A DNA stretch of 24,949 nucleotides, taken from contig JAEZTJ010000005.1 in NCBI GenBank assembly GCA_023421505.1, positions 1 through 24,949 of the forward strand, in the 5' to 3' direction. A model generated the notes under the pieces. The model was given only the letters and a program-made list of their open reading frames with translations. It searched no databases and was not told the origin of the DNA. Both the position numbers and the translations under genes were made by a program. Position 1 is the first letter of the stretch, and the number at the start of each line of letters is the position of its first letter. This document shows, piece after piece, positions 7,325 to 15,772 of this stretch. This stretch comes from Bacillota bacterium (GTDB lineage: Bacteria > Bacillota > Clostridia > Lachnospirales > Lachnospiraceae).

Positions 7325-10126
7325 CTAATGCATGAATACTGCCGTTCCAGTACTATTAAAATTATCATTCTCAACCACTTTGAGTAATTTAAGTAACCCT
7401 TTTGCGTCACCTTCAAGGTAAATATGGATATCACTTTTACCGTTGCTAACACCACCGACCTTTTTAAAAGCTTCGACTATGGTATCTAGCGGAGCCTCTA
7501 TGTTAACGCCTTTTTTCTGATCGCCGAGTATTGCCATAAATTCGCTGTTTGGAGGTATTACGGTACCTGTAGCAAGCTTAGGTATCTTAGGAGCTGTTAA
7601 TGGCTTAAGATTAAATCCTAATGTGCTGCCTCCGATCTTAGGTACCCAATCCGGTACCTTGAAGCTTAAGCTGTTGATAGCCTTTATAACCAGATTAACA
7701 CCGTCGACAATTCCGCCTACCATTCCATTAATGATATCAATGATTAGATTTATAGGTGTCTTAACAATACCTACAAGTGCATCAAAGATGCCTTTAAAGA
7801 TACTCTTAACTCCTTCCCATGCTTTCTTCCAGTCACCGGTAAATACTCCGGTTACAAATTTGATTATCCCGGTGAGAATTTCTTTTAGGCCGTTAATTAC
7901 CTCTCCTATGCCACTAAATACCGTATCAAATGCCGGTTTAACTTTATCCCATAAAGCTGTTACTAAAGGATTTATTACCTTTTCCCAGAGCTTTTGCAAT
8001 ACACTTATAACTGTACCTATTATCGGTATCACAGTCTTATTTAAAATCTGATATAAGCCATCCCATGCTTCCTTTAATACGCTGCCTATAGCCTGTGCTA
8101 AAGGTAATATTACTTTCTGCCATAGCATAGTAAGTAAATCAGATAATACTTTAAATACTGGCTGTAATACAGTACCAATAAAAGTACCTAAAGGTACAAG
8201 CACATTCTGCCAGAGGTTTTCAAAGGTAGTGATTAAGTTTGGAATCAATGTGTTTATGAAGAAATCAATAACTGGCTTAAGAATTTTATTCCATGCATCT
8301 GATAATACAGTCCCTACAAAATCAGCCAGAGGCTGTAATGCCGTAAGCCAAGTGCGACCAAGCTCGGCAACTGACTCCCTAAATGTCTCACTGTTGCTGT
8401 ATAGGTCAATAAAGCTGTATATCAAAAGTCCAATTAATGCAGTGATAGCAACTACAGGGCTTGCAAGTGCCATTAGTACCGCATTAATACCTTCAATAAC
8501 TGCAAATAACAAGCCTCCTGAGGTTATTACACCTGCTACGGTTGTAATCAATGGTGAAATAACCGCTATTAAACCGGCTATTTTAAATGCCGCAAAAAAA
8601 CTGCCCACTGCTATCGCCGCTTTAGCAACAGTTTCTTGATTATTCATGATCCAATCTGATAAATCGTACAAACTGTCTGTTAACTTTCCCAACACATCTA
8701 TTATTACACCGCCTGTCCATGAGGCGATAGGCTTTAAAAAGTTATCCCATAACCACTGTCCATAAGGTTTAAATACTTCTATAACTGCATTTACCACACC
8801 TATTGATGCCCCAAGCGTATCAAGGAAAGCCGGAACCAATTTAGATACAGTCCATTTGCCAAAAGGTACTAACACATTATCAAAGAACCATTTAAGGCCT
8901 TGCCCTACGTTCTTGGCAAATGGAGTAACTGCTTTTTTAAGTCGGTTTAGCGCTTCTATAGACGGCTGCAGCACCTTTTTAATTCTATCTGCCGTGTCTT
9001 TTAAGCTACTTTCAAGTGCCGATGTATCAGCTGGGCCTACTTTAGGAGTAACACCAATGGCTGTGCCTGCTCCTAATCCTGCGAGTGAATCAGCTGCACC
9101 GGAAGAATTATCCGCTATGTTTTCAGTAATATTATTAAGCTTATCAAATCCTGCCGTACCGCCTAAGTCTTTTGACGCTTTCTTCCCTGCTTTACCCATG
9201 TCGGCTAATCCAGAGCTTGCATCCTCTGTATTCATTGCAATAGCCGCGGCACCTTTTGCTGTATTGGTTGTGGCTGTATTAAAGCCGAATATATCAGATA
9301 ACACCTTACTTGCAGTTTCAGCAAAGGTTATCATATAAGATAAAGCCGAGTTCATTAACTGTATGGCGGGTGTAAGCACTTGTATTAATCCGTTACCAAT
9401 AATACCGAGGAACTCTTTCCAGCGTTCTGATAATACTCTTGTCTGGTTCGCCCAGCTTTCAGAGGTCTTTACAAAGTCACCTGCAGCAAGACTAGTCTGC
9501 TCAAGGAAGAATTTTTGTCTAACAAGTAGCTGCTCTCCGGAGCTCATTTCGTCATACGCTTTAGTAAAGCCTTGAGCCATTGCATATGCTTTAAGATTGG
9601 TCTGAGTCATTACAATGCCAAGTCGTTTTAATGGCTCTGTCTCTCCGGAATATAAGGCCCTTCCTACGGTGTCGGCATCAGACTGAGCCAAATTGTAAAA
9701 GGACATTACATCACCCAATCGCCCCGTAATTTCAACCGCCATGTCGGAGGCAGTGGAGGCCATCTGACCCATACCAGTAGACATAGCCATGTATGTACTA
9801 GCCATTTGTTTCGCTGCTGATTTGGATAAGCCAAAGTTTTCAATAGACGATTCAGCAAATTCCTCTATCTTGTAAGACATGTCACCAAACGCAGTATCTA
9901 CAACGTTCTGGACCTCTGCTAGATCTGATGCAAGACCAATAGCGGTTTTACCAAAGCTTATAAGCGCAGCAACGGAAAAAGCGGCAACCATAGCTTTACC
10001 TAATCCGGCCAGAGTACGCTTAAGTCCATTTGCTTGTGATTTAATTGTATTGGTGCCTTTGGTAAATCCTGTAGTGTCTATCTTAGTATCAAATTTTAAA
10101 GAGCCATCATATGCCGTATATATCAC
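7325..10126 (-). CDS. Tail tape measure protein
   Basis: A 933-aa tape measure protein that sets tail length and helps DNA cross the membrane. Residues 1-60 have DGSLKFDTKIDTTGFTKG, the usual opening of Firmicute tape measures. Next comes an Ala/Ser-rich helical region with KSAAKQMASTYMAMSTGMGQ. The middle holds a long hydrophobic stretch (VGSFFAAFKIAG through ALIGLLIYSF), likely two or more membrane segments. Then come tandem Trp-containing units such as LWQNVLVPLGTFIGTVL and LWEKVINPLVTALW. A GTG start is forced by the frame. The SD-like AAAGGGGTGAT overlaps it, which is odd. By the usual length rule a tail near 140 nm is expected. Confidence 0.95.
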   Translation of the reverse strand: MIYTAYDGSLKFDTKIDTTGFTKGTNTIKSQANGLKRTLAGLGKAMVAAFSVAALISFGKTAIGLASDLAEVQNVVDTAFGDMSYKIEEFAESSIENFGLSKSAAKQMASTYMAMSTGMGQMASTASDMAVEITGRLGDVMSFYNLAQSDADTVGRALYSGETEPLKRLGIVMTQTNLKAYAMAQGFTKAYDEMSSGEQLLVRQKFFLEQTSLAAGDFVKTSESWANQTRVLSERWKEFLGIIGNGLIQVLTPAIQLMNSALSYMITFAETASKVLSDIFGFNTATTNTAKGAAAIAMNTEDASSGLADMGKAGKKASKDLGGTAGFDKLNNITENIADNSSGAADSLAGLGAGTAIGVTPKVGPADTSALESSLKDTADRIKKVLQPSIEALNRLKKAVTPFAKNVGQGLKWFFDNVLVPFGKWTVSKLVPAFLDTLGASIGVVNAVIEVFKPYGQWLWDNFLKPIASWTGGVIIDVLGKLTDSLYDLSDWIMNNQETVAKAAIAVGSFFAAFKIAGLIAVISPLITTVAGVITSGGLLFAVIEGINAVLMALASPVVAITALIGLLIYSFIDLYSNSETFRESVAELGRTWLTALQPLADFVGTVLSDAWNKILKPVIDFFINTLIPNLITTFENLWQNVLVPLGTFIGTVLQPVFKVLSDLLTMLWQKVILPLAQAIGSVLKEAWDGLYQILNKTVIPIIGTVISVLQKLWEKVINPLVTALWDKVKPAFDTVFSGIGEVINGLKEILTGIIKFVTGVFTGDWKKAWEGVKSIFKGIFDALVGIVKTPINLIIDIINGMVGGIVDGVNLVIKAINSLSFKVPDWVPKIGGSTLGFNLKPLTAPKIPKLATGTVIPPNSEFMAILGDQKKGVNIEAPLDTIVEAFKKVGGVSNGKSDIHIYLEGDAKGLLKLLKVVENDNFNSTGTAVFMH

Positions 10127-10132
10127 CCCTTT

Positions 10133-10702
10133 CTATCTGAGGAGTTTTTCAAAATATTCTTTCTCTGCCTGTTCTTCGGTGGAGAGCCTAACCTTAAGAT
10201 CAATAAGTGACCTATTCTCTTTGTAAAATTCATGCTCTGTCTTATCTAGCTTTTTGCCTTTATTCCTCTTTGACCTAATGCTAATAACGGTTGTAAATAA
10301 GCTTTCTCCAATTTCGTTAAAGTAGCCTAGGAAGGTCCACCAGTGCATATAATCAACGGCCCTAGTCTCGTGTCCAGCTATTTTATTTACTGCCGAAAAT
10401 ATAATCTTCTCATCCTGTTCCCAGTCCATGACCTTTTTAGCCTGTTGGTGGTTAGAGTTCTCATCCTGACTGCCACCACCCTCCAAAAACCAACATGCTT
10501 TATCGTTAGCCTCTTGATAATCTTCCGGAGGGATGCTGTCAGGATCTTGATACAGGCATTCAATTACTGCCATTGCCTGCTCCTGCTCATCCATTTCAGG
10601 ATCCACACAAGCCTGAAAAATCAAAAGAGCCGTCCGGAAATCACTCCAGATAGCTCTATCAACACCATTCACATTTAATTGCTTTGGCAGGTACCCGATC
10701 AT
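10133..10702 (-). CDS. Bacteriophage Gp15-family tail protein (tail assembly chaperone position)
   Basis: A 189-aa protein resembling the Gp15 family of Firmicute phages: helical, acidic, with IWSDFRTALLIFQACVDPEM, AMAVIECLY and YMHWWTFLGYFNEIGE, the last being the most diagnostic block. It lies just before the tape measure, where the second tail assembly chaperone is normally found. Its ATG overlaps the stop of the upstream gene (ATGA), with AGGTG 8 bases upstream. That suggests translational coupling rather than ribosomal frameshifting, because no XXXYYYZ slippery site is visible near the end of the upstream gene. Confidence 0.8.
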   Translation of the reverse strand: MIGYLPKQLNVNGVDRAIWSDFRTALLIFQACVDPEMDEQEQAMAVIECLYQDPDSIPPEDYQEANDKACWFLEGGGSQDENSNHQQAKKVMDWEQDEKIIFSAVNKIAGHETRAVDYMHWWTFLGYFNEIGESLFTTVISIRSKRNKGKKLDKTEHEFYKENRSLIDLKVRLSTEEQAEKEYFEKLLR

Positions 10703-11154
10703 TTGCGATACACCTGACTTTTATATTTATTGATCTTCTTCCGGGACAACTCCATCTTCTTTCCGGTTTCAGACTCAACTACTTTGCAGATACATTCTAA
10801 GAAGCTTTCCCAGAGGAACTTACCACCGCCCACCAAACTGAGTGGGCTCTGCTTTCCGAATGCGATCTCACTGATATTACTGTTAAAAATATCGTCAATC
10901 GCCTTGCAGATTGTATTCCTGAATATTTCTAGGGTATCAGCGGCACCATTAATATTATCCATAGCGGATCCGTCAGGACTGATTTTTATATCACCGGCTT
11001 CTTCGGCTGCCTGATCAATCGCGTTGTAAGCATCCCTGATACGGTTAATCAATGCGAAGTCAGTAGGGTTAAACCTGATTACCTTATTTGGATCGTTATT
11101 CAGCGTAAATGACATAAAACCATCATCAAAACTTAAATTCTGTGTATTCCCCAT
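10699..11154 (-). CDS. Tail assembly chaperone-like protein (DUF6673-like)
   Basis: A 151-aa acidic helical protein starting MGNTQNLSFDDGFMSFTLN. ATG at 11154 follows AAGGAGGATA. An upstream extension in the frame lacks a ribosome site. It carries KVIRFNPTDFALINRIRDAY and GKFLWESFLECICKVVE, a layout I associate with short proteins upstream of Gp15. It follows the tail tube gene and precedes Gp15, the place of the first chaperone that coats the tape measure during tail assembly. The assignment is by neighbourhood and general sequence type. Confidence 0.65.
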   Translation of the reverse strand: MGNTQNLSFDDGFMSFTLNNDPNKVIRFNPTDFALINRIRDAYNAIDQAAEEAGDIKISPDGSAMDNINGAADTLEIFRNTICKAIDDIFNSNISEIAFGKQSPLSLVGGGKFLWESFLECICKVVESETGKKMELSRKKINKYKSQVYRK

Positions 11155-11221
11155 ATTATCCTCCTTAATATGGGCAGTGGAAGGAGGGCCACCGCCCATC
11201 AAATTAATACTTATTTGTTAA

Positions 11222-11746
11222 TTAATCAGCTGTAAAGGTCTTTGTTGTCAGCGCAAATAACCCTTTTACACGATTACCAGTGTTATGGATGTTGAACGGT
11301 ATTTGATACCCTGTAGTATCACCGCCATAAGAAACAACCTCGATGATTGCATCCTCTTTGTATGCCACAAAGGATCCTGAAGTGGTTGCGTCCTCTTCCC
11401 ATAGATGTACTTCAACCGTGCTGGTCTTAAGGTCATCCAGCGTCAGTCTTCCATCTACGATTGCCTGCAGCCTTGTAAACAAAGGATCGCCTACAACTGC
11501 AATATAAGGCTCTACAGATGACTGTGGCTCATAGCCGTCAATACTTGTAGTAGTCTCACCGATGATATTCCGCTTGGTTTCGACATTGGCATTCATTTCT
11601 ACTGTATATTCTTCCAGGTCAGATCCTAATCGGTTGTACACCGAAGGGCCTGCCGGTAGAGCGGAGTCGATAAAGTGTGCCATGTACTTTCTTTTGATTT
11701 TGCCTGTAATAGTGGATGCGAAAAACTGCATGTTATATTTCAGCAT
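11222..11746 (-). CDS. Major tail tube protein
   Basis: A 174-aa protein in the tail tube position. It has YMAHFIDSALP, then YTVEMNANVETKRNIIGETT, and a C-terminal GYQIPFNIHNTGNRVKGLF, a pattern typical of siphovirus tube subunits (beta-sandwich with long loop). It would polymerise around the tape measure as the DNA conduit. The ATG shares its A with the upstream TAA stop (TAATG), so the genes are coupled. The first 20 residues may include a non-structural leader. The alternative start at the second Met (about 11731) or at YMAHF cannot be excluded. Confidence 0.75.
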   Translation of the reverse strand: MLKYNMQFFASTITGKIKRKYMAHFIDSALPAGPSVYNRLGSDLEEYTVEMNANVETKRNIIGETTTSIDGYEPQSSVEPYIAVVGDPLFTRLQAIVDGRLTLDDLKTSTVEVHLWEEDATTSGSFVAYKEDAIIEVVSYGGDTTGYQIPFNIHNTGNRVKGLFALTTKTFTAD

Positions 11747-12195
11747 TATAATACCTCACTTTCTATGTGATATTGAGCATAGATCTGTATCTGATACGTT
11801 ACCGGACCGGTTAGAGTTCCTTCCTTGTATCCGTATAGCATACCGTTTGCACTGCTCAACTTCGTCAGCGTGCCGGTTACAGTCTGCTCGTCAATTATTA
11901 CCTCAATTGTCTGGCCTTTAGCTGCCTTTTCGAGCCAATAAGCCAAGTCCAATAAAAAAGTGCTATTTGCTACTCTCTGATAATTGTTAAAACCATCAAA
12001 GTTTGCATATAACACAAAATTATGTTGTCTGTCCTGGTGTCCTACAATATCCTCTTTTATCAACTGATCACCGGTGGGATATAATCCACAACAATCGGTA
12101 TCAGCTTCATTAAAATCCACATTTAGACCCTTATTTAGAGCACTGATTTTTGGAAATTCTGTAAGTGTCTGCTTAACTAATTCGATAATATTCAT
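11746..12195 (-). CDS. Tail terminator / tail completion-like protein
   Basis: A 149-aa protein with MNIIELVKQTLTEFPKISAL at its start and a mixed alpha/beta body (HNFVLYANFDGFNNYQRVAN, WLEKAAKGQTIE, ending YQIQIYAQYHIE). Proteins of this size between the neck protein and the tail tube cap the tail tube and dock it on the head. I know similar sequences annotated only as minor capsid or phage protein, so the role is positional. Its ATG overlaps the end of the upstream gene by 4 bases. Confidence 0.6.
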   Translation of the reverse strand: MNIIELVKQTLTEFPKISALNKGLNVDFNEADTDCCGLYPTGDQLIKEDIVGHQDRQHNFVLYANFDGFNNYQRVANSTFLLDLAYWLEKAAKGQTIEVIIDEQTVTGTLTKLSSANGMLYGYKEGTLTGPVTYQIQIYAQYHIESEVL

Positions 12196-12608
12196 CGTCC
12201 ACCTGCAACTTTCTGAGCTCCCATGAGGATCTGTTCTTTCTTATCGGCCTTCATGCGCTCAAACCAATATGGCCCCGCCATAGGATGTTGACTTTTATTG
12301 TGTTCAAGGTCTTTATCAGTCAATACCTTGCTTTCTCCGTGGCTCCATGCACTTCCGGTAATCGACGATACCATTAATTTTCCGTAATATTGATATCTTG
12401 CATACGGAGCATTCTGTTGGATATCTCCTTTGCCTATATTGGTACCAAGTGTAGCGGTTTTTTCAAGTGTTCCGGATAACATCGGTGTGTATGGTGCCAT
12501 TAGTCTTATAACTTCATGGTCAATAAACTGCTGTGTACGCCCGGTAACTTGTATCCCTCTTTCCTTGCAGAGATCAGCAATGGATTTCATTTCAAGCCTG
12601 TAATTCAT
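12192..12608 (-). CDS. Neck / minor capsid protein (HK97 gp10-like, Minor_capsid_2 type)
   Basis: A 138-aa protein. Diagnostic features are the helix TQQFIDHEVIRLMAPYTPML with SGTLEKTA, then NAPYARYQYYGKLMV and PYWFERMKADKKEQIL. This YTP-x-LSG-x-L and APYAxYQxYG pattern marks the HK97-gp10-like neck proteins of Firmicute phages. It probably helps join head and tail. It ends with a stop overlapping the next ATG. Start ATG at 12608 follows a weak AGGTGA site. Confidence 0.75.
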   Translation of the reverse strand: MNYRLEMKSIADLCKERGIQVTGRTQQFIDHEVIRLMAPYTPMLSGTLEKTATLGTNIGKGDIQQNAPYARYQYYGKLMVSSITGSAWSHGESKVLTDKDLEHNKSQHPMAGPYWFERMKADKKEQILMGAQKVAGGR

Positions 12609-12616
12609 GGTATCAC

Positions 12617-12985
12617 CTACTTACATGATAATTGGTAGTGTTGCATATTAGGGCTACCATAAAGCTTTTCGTCTGCTACAGTCACCGTGTAAACATCGTG
12701 AGATGCTTTGAGAGCTGTCAGAGATGCTGCTATGGTCTGCTGGGAGGTATTATCAAAATTGGTTAATACCTCGCCTTTGATAACCAGGTCATTACTTGTG
12801 TTAAATTTAAGCCCTTCAGCATTTGCAATCGGAATAAACACTTTCACGGAATCGGAGGATGTCAATCCAGTCTTCTCGATCAAGGACTGCTTGACCTCTT
12901 CCCAAAACACACCTTTTATAACCTTACGAGTATATCCGGTCTTAGAATTACCTGAGTACAGTGTCATATTTGCATTAGTGTACAT
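12617..12985 (-). CDS. Head closure-like protein (Minor_capsid_1 type)
   Basis: A 122-aa protein starting MYTNANMTLYSGNSKTGYTR. The ATG at 12985 overlaps the upstream TAA and follows GGGGGTG 7 bases away. A longer frame reading through the upstream gene's end is not supported. The body (KVFIPIANAEGL, then DLVIKGEV and a VYTVTVADEKLYGSPNMQHY end) is a small beta-barrel pattern seen in stopper/head-closure proteins. Located between the head-tail connector and the gp10-like neck protein. Confidence 0.7.
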   Translation of the reverse strand: MYTNANMTLYSGNSKTGYTRKVIKGVFWEEVKQSLIEKTGLTSSDSVKVFIPIANAEGLKFNTSNDLVIKGEVLTNFDNTSQQTIAASLTALKASHDVYTVTVADEKLYGSPNMQHYQLSCK

Positions 12986-13344
12986 TAGTAACACCCCCGA
13001 TACAGGAGGCCGGTCATTGCAAGCCAATTATAGATGATGCTACGAACAGATACGCTCAGCAACTTCTCCTTGACTTCAGGACTGACATAGGAGACGGAAT
13101 ATTCACCAACCTTCTCGGAAGCAACGCCCTTGGTATCTTCCTGTTTGTCCTTATAAAGCAGTTCAGCCAGCTCACAGCAACACATCTTTACATCATCCGG
13201 GATATCGGTGTCAGCTATCCGGTAAAAGGTGTATTTCTTTATTTCCAGTGTAGCCTTCCTGGCATATAGCTCAAAAGAGGCAGTGTCAATAACTGCCCCT
13301 TTATATGTACCGGTATAATATGCGTAATCTGCGTAGTTGGTCAT
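12985..13344 (-). CDS. Head-tail connector (adaptor) protein
   Basis: A 119-aa helical protein starting MTNYADYAYYTGTYKG. ATG at 13344 is 9 bases after GGAGG. A GTG two codons upstream would be too close to that site. It has FELYARKATLEIKKYTFYRI, then DDVKMCCCELAELLY and IIYNWLAMTGLLYRGC, the pattern of gp6-like adaptor proteins that bind under the portal. It directly follows the major capsid gene, as usual. The CCC triplet of Cys is unusual but probably neutral. Confidence 0.75.
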   Translation of the reverse strand: MTNYADYAYYTGTYKGAVIDTASFELYARKATLEIKKYTFYRIADTDIPDDVKMCCCELAELLYKDKQEDTKGVASEKVGEYSVSYVSPEVKEKLLSVSVRSIIYNWLAMTGLLYRGCY

Positions 13345-13362
13345 TGGCACCGGCCTCCAATC

Positions 13363-14550
13363 TTATCGTCTAGTAATTACTCTGGCTATCGGTATTGCCT
13401 TATGCGGATAATACTCAGGAGTGCCACTTTCGTTACTATTAGCAAGGGACCACTTAGATCCATCTTCTAGCTGCTCGTCTGTAGGTGAAAGAATTGTGGA
13501 ATCTGTAAATGAAATGCCCGCAGGTGAGAAGATTTTTCTTTGACGGCCGTACATTGTATCCTGACCACCGTTTGTTGCAGGATCTCTATCAGTTTCGTAA
13601 GGAACCTTAGCCCCACAATCCGTATATTCAATGGCTCCATCGCCAAGAACATATGATATATACTTAACATATGCATCAGCCGTCTTTTCGTAATACGTAC
13701 CGATACTTCCTACAACTGGAGAAGCGACTACTGTATAAGTATAGTTTCCAGCAGATCCGCTTCTAGTGTAGTACGTCTTGGTTGCATTAACCTCTGTATC
13801 TGCAGTAAGGGCATATGTTGCAGCAACCTCAGCAACCGGCATTGTATCATCTACCAATACCAAACGACCGTTCAATGTCGCTAGAGGGAGGTTTCTTTCA
13901 ATACCCTGTGCATCGGTATACTTCATATACTCGAGCAACTTAAGGTTTTCCAGATCAGTCGCAATAGCAGAGTGCATGATTGATAGTGTAAATTTGGCCT
14001 TGTTGTCACCAAGAGCCTGCTGCATAGCATTGTTAAGCGTAATCGCTCCAAACACCCCTGTACCATCTGTCTTCGTTGAAATATCATAAGTATGACCATT
14101 AACAAACTTTAGGTTTTCCGTACCGGTCATTGCAAATATTCCCTTTAAGGTACTCAGTAATGTAGCCTGGTCTATGTCATCCCAGTACTCTCCAACTTGA
14201 GCCGCAATCTGCTCCAGAAAGTCGACTCCACCTGTGATATCATAGGAAAAATCTGTTTCAACCCATGCATCAGCACGACCAACAACAACACGGCCTTGAG
14301 TGTATGTTTTGAGCTTCTTCGCCGTGATATTGGTAGACCCGTTATAATTCTGAGCCTTCCCGCCAATTCGACCAGTGATAGGAATAACAGCGTAGTTACC
14401 TCCTACTTGGTCTTTGAATTGACCTGCAATATCCTGCCTGCTTCTAATTGCTTTTGACTTAAGTAATTCATTTCTGTTGAGGTTTGGTGTCTTATCTACA
14501 TAAGCCATAAATACTTCAGAGTTAAAATTCTTACTATCGAATAATCCCAT
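13363..14550 (-). CDS. Major capsid protein with an inserted surface-type domain
   Basis: A 395-aa capsid protein. It begins MGLFDSKNFNSEVFMAYVDK and continues with DIAGQFKDQVGGNYAVIPIT, GRADAWVETDFSYDITGGVD and ATLNGRLVLVDDTMPV, a set that identifies the HK97-fold coat proteins of GP20-scaffold phages. Residues about 240-296 form an insertion (YALTADTEVNATKTYYTRSG, then VVASPVVGSIGTYYE) that looks unrelated to the coat fold and resembles a repeat module of phage surface proteins. The coat resumes at KYISYVLGDGAIEY. It lies between scaffold and connector genes. A short ribosome site GAAGGAAAAAA precedes ATG. Confidence 0.9.
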   Translation of the reverse strand: MGLFDSKNFNSEVFMAYVDKTPNLNRNELLKSKAIRSRQDIAGQFKDQVGGNYAVIPITGRIGGKAQNYNGSTNITAKKLKTYTQGRVVVGRADAWVETDFSYDITGGVDFLEQIAAQVGEYWDDIDQATLLSTLKGIFAMTGTENLKFVNGHTYDISTKTDGTGVFGAITLNNAMQQALGDNKAKFTLSIMHSAIATDLENLKLLEYMKYTDAQGIERNLPLATLNGRLVLVDDTMPVAEVAATYALTADTEVNATKTYYTRSGSAGNYTYTVVASPVVGSIGTYYEKTADAYVKYISYVLGDGAIEYTDCGAKVPYETDRDPATNGGQDTMYGRQRKIFSPAGISFTDSTILSPTDEQLEDGSKWSLANSNESGTPEYYPHKAIPIARVITRR

Positions 14551-14567
14551 ATTTTTTTCCTTCTTTC

Positions 14568-15200
14568 TTAGATTAATGTAGAGATATCAACGTCCGGATG
14601 CTCATTCTTGTACTTCATGGCTTCCTGAAGCGTCATTTTTTCTCCTGGTTTACGTGGTTTCGTAGGTTTCACAAAAGTAGGCGGTTTTACTCCGTCATCT
14701 TCTGTTTCAAACGCTGTCGGGTTGGACTCCTTAAGCTGCTTCATGAAATCATCGCCGCCTAGGAACTGACCGTTCTCAAGTTTAAGCTCCTTCCTCCGGA
14801 ATTCATCCATTGCAGCCTTCTTTGCTAAATCGGAAGTAAACTTGAAGTTTTCAAAATACTTACCAAGAGCTCCGTTATATTCCATCTGAGCAATTGTTTC
14901 TTTGTACTCTGTATCCTTCTTGCCGAGATCTTCGGTAAGCTTTATGATTTCGCCCTTAAGCGCTTCAACATCAACGCCTTCAAACTTCTTAAGTGCTGCC
15001 TGAGCCGTGTCATGCAAAGCCTTATAGTTATTTTTCTCAGTCTCCATAGTGTCGTACTTGGCTTTACCGACATACTCACCAGACCCAAGGTTGGCAAGCT
15101 TGATCTGCTTGTCCTTATTCTCCGGAAGCTCGTTGTAAGCCTTGACTGCAGCTTCAAACTCCGAATACTTATCACCTAAAATTGCTTTTAAAAATTCCAT
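14568..15200 (-). CDS. Capsid scaffold protein, phage GP20 family
   Basis: A 210-aa protein with the GP20 pattern: MEFLKAILGDKYSEFEAAVK, then LANLGSGEYVGKAKYDTMET, a long coiled coil (residues about 50-110: ETEKNNYKALHDTAQAALKK), QMEYNGALGKYF and a C-terminal basic segment after GVKPPTFVKPTKPRKPGEK. It guides assembly of the procapsid and is later removed. ATG follows GGAGGATTT. It sits right before the major capsid gene. The upstream 115 bases (15201-15315) hold two copies of TAATCTTTG but no gene. Confidence 0.9.
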   Translation of the reverse strand: MEFLKAILGDKYSEFEAAVKAYNELPENKDKQIKLANLGSGEYVGKAKYDTMETEKNNYKALHDTAQAALKKFEGVDVEALKGEIIKLTEDLGKKDTEYKETIAQMEYNGALGKYFENFKFTSDLAKKAAMDEFRRKELKLENGQFLGGDDFMKQLKESNPTAFETEDDGVKPPTFVKPTKPRKPGEKMTLQEAMKYKNEHPDVDISTLI

Positions 15201-15315
15201 AAATCCTCCTAATCGAGCATGTTTTTATATGTGGTACCATCCACTTCGATGCAGTGTTTATATGCCTATCTGCAAGGCAAAGATTAGTTTAAACGTCTTT
15301 TCGGACAAAGATTAC

Positions 15316-15756
15316 TTATTCAACAATTACCCAGTCCTCTGTAAGGACATCTGTCTGAGATGCAATCCATGGTACAAATCCGTCTTGAGCCGTTTTCATA
15401 GCAATAAAATCTAACCCACAAAGTCCTTTTACATCTTCTACATAGTCAAATGAAACAGTCCAATCCTTAATTAGCTTCAACCATATTCCCTTGCCATTCC
15501 AGCCTTCTCTTGCAACCTTAAAGCCTTTCTTGAGCAATTCTAAGGCAATTCCAAAGGTAAAAGCAGTACAGTCCCTATAGGCTTCTTCAAATACATCCTT
15601 AGGAGACCACGACTCATAGCCATCCTGATATTTAATAAGGTATCCTTCATCAGCGGGATTCTCATCCAAAGGAATAGGCCATCCTCTATATTTATTATAA
15701 TCTCCGCGATTCATTGGTTTTGCTTCAAGCATTTTTGTACCTACAAATTTTTTCAT
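15316..15756 (-). CDS. tad2: Tad2 (DUF2829) anti-Thoeris protein with an N-terminal extra domain
   Basis: A 146-aa protein. Residues about 64-146 are a DUF2829 domain: TFGIALELLKKGFKVAREGW, NGKGIWLK, then WIASQTDVLTEDWVIVE, nearly the signature of Tad2 proteins. Tad2 is known to bind and sequester the cyclic ADP-ribose-type signal made by Thoeris ThsB proteins, blocking NAD-depleting abortive defence. Residues 1-60 (VGTKMLEAKPMNRGDYNKYR, DEGYLIKYQDGYESWSPKDV) form a separate conserved domain I have seen fused to DUF2829 and to other phage proteins, function unknown. GGAGG lies about 11 bases before ATG. It is placed between the minor head gene block and the scaffold gene, with a promoter-like region just upstream. 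Activity is inferred. Confidence 0.85.
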   Translation of the reverse strand: MKKFVGTKMLEAKPMNRGDYNKYRGWPIPLDENPADEGYLIKYQDGYESWSPKDVFEEAYRDCTAFTFGIALELLKKGFKVAREGWNGKGIWLKLIKDWTVSFDYVEDVKGLCGLDFIAMKTAQDGFVPWIASQTDVLTEDWVIVE

Positions 15757-15772
15757 TATTCAATCTTCCTCC

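Noticed and set aside
7623..9338. Plus-strand open frames opposite the tape measure
   Set aside because: Antisense shadows of an alanine/leucine-rich gene with no start signals or recognisable motifs.
10699..10760. Programmed ribosomal frameshift between the two tail chaperone-type genes
   Set aside because: No XXXYYYZ slippery sequence is seen near the end of the first gene, and the second has its own ATG overlapping the stop with an SD.
15201..15315. Possible short gene between tad2 and the scaffold gene
   Set aside because: Stops occur in all minus frames and there is no start with a ribosome site; only short direct repeats are visible.
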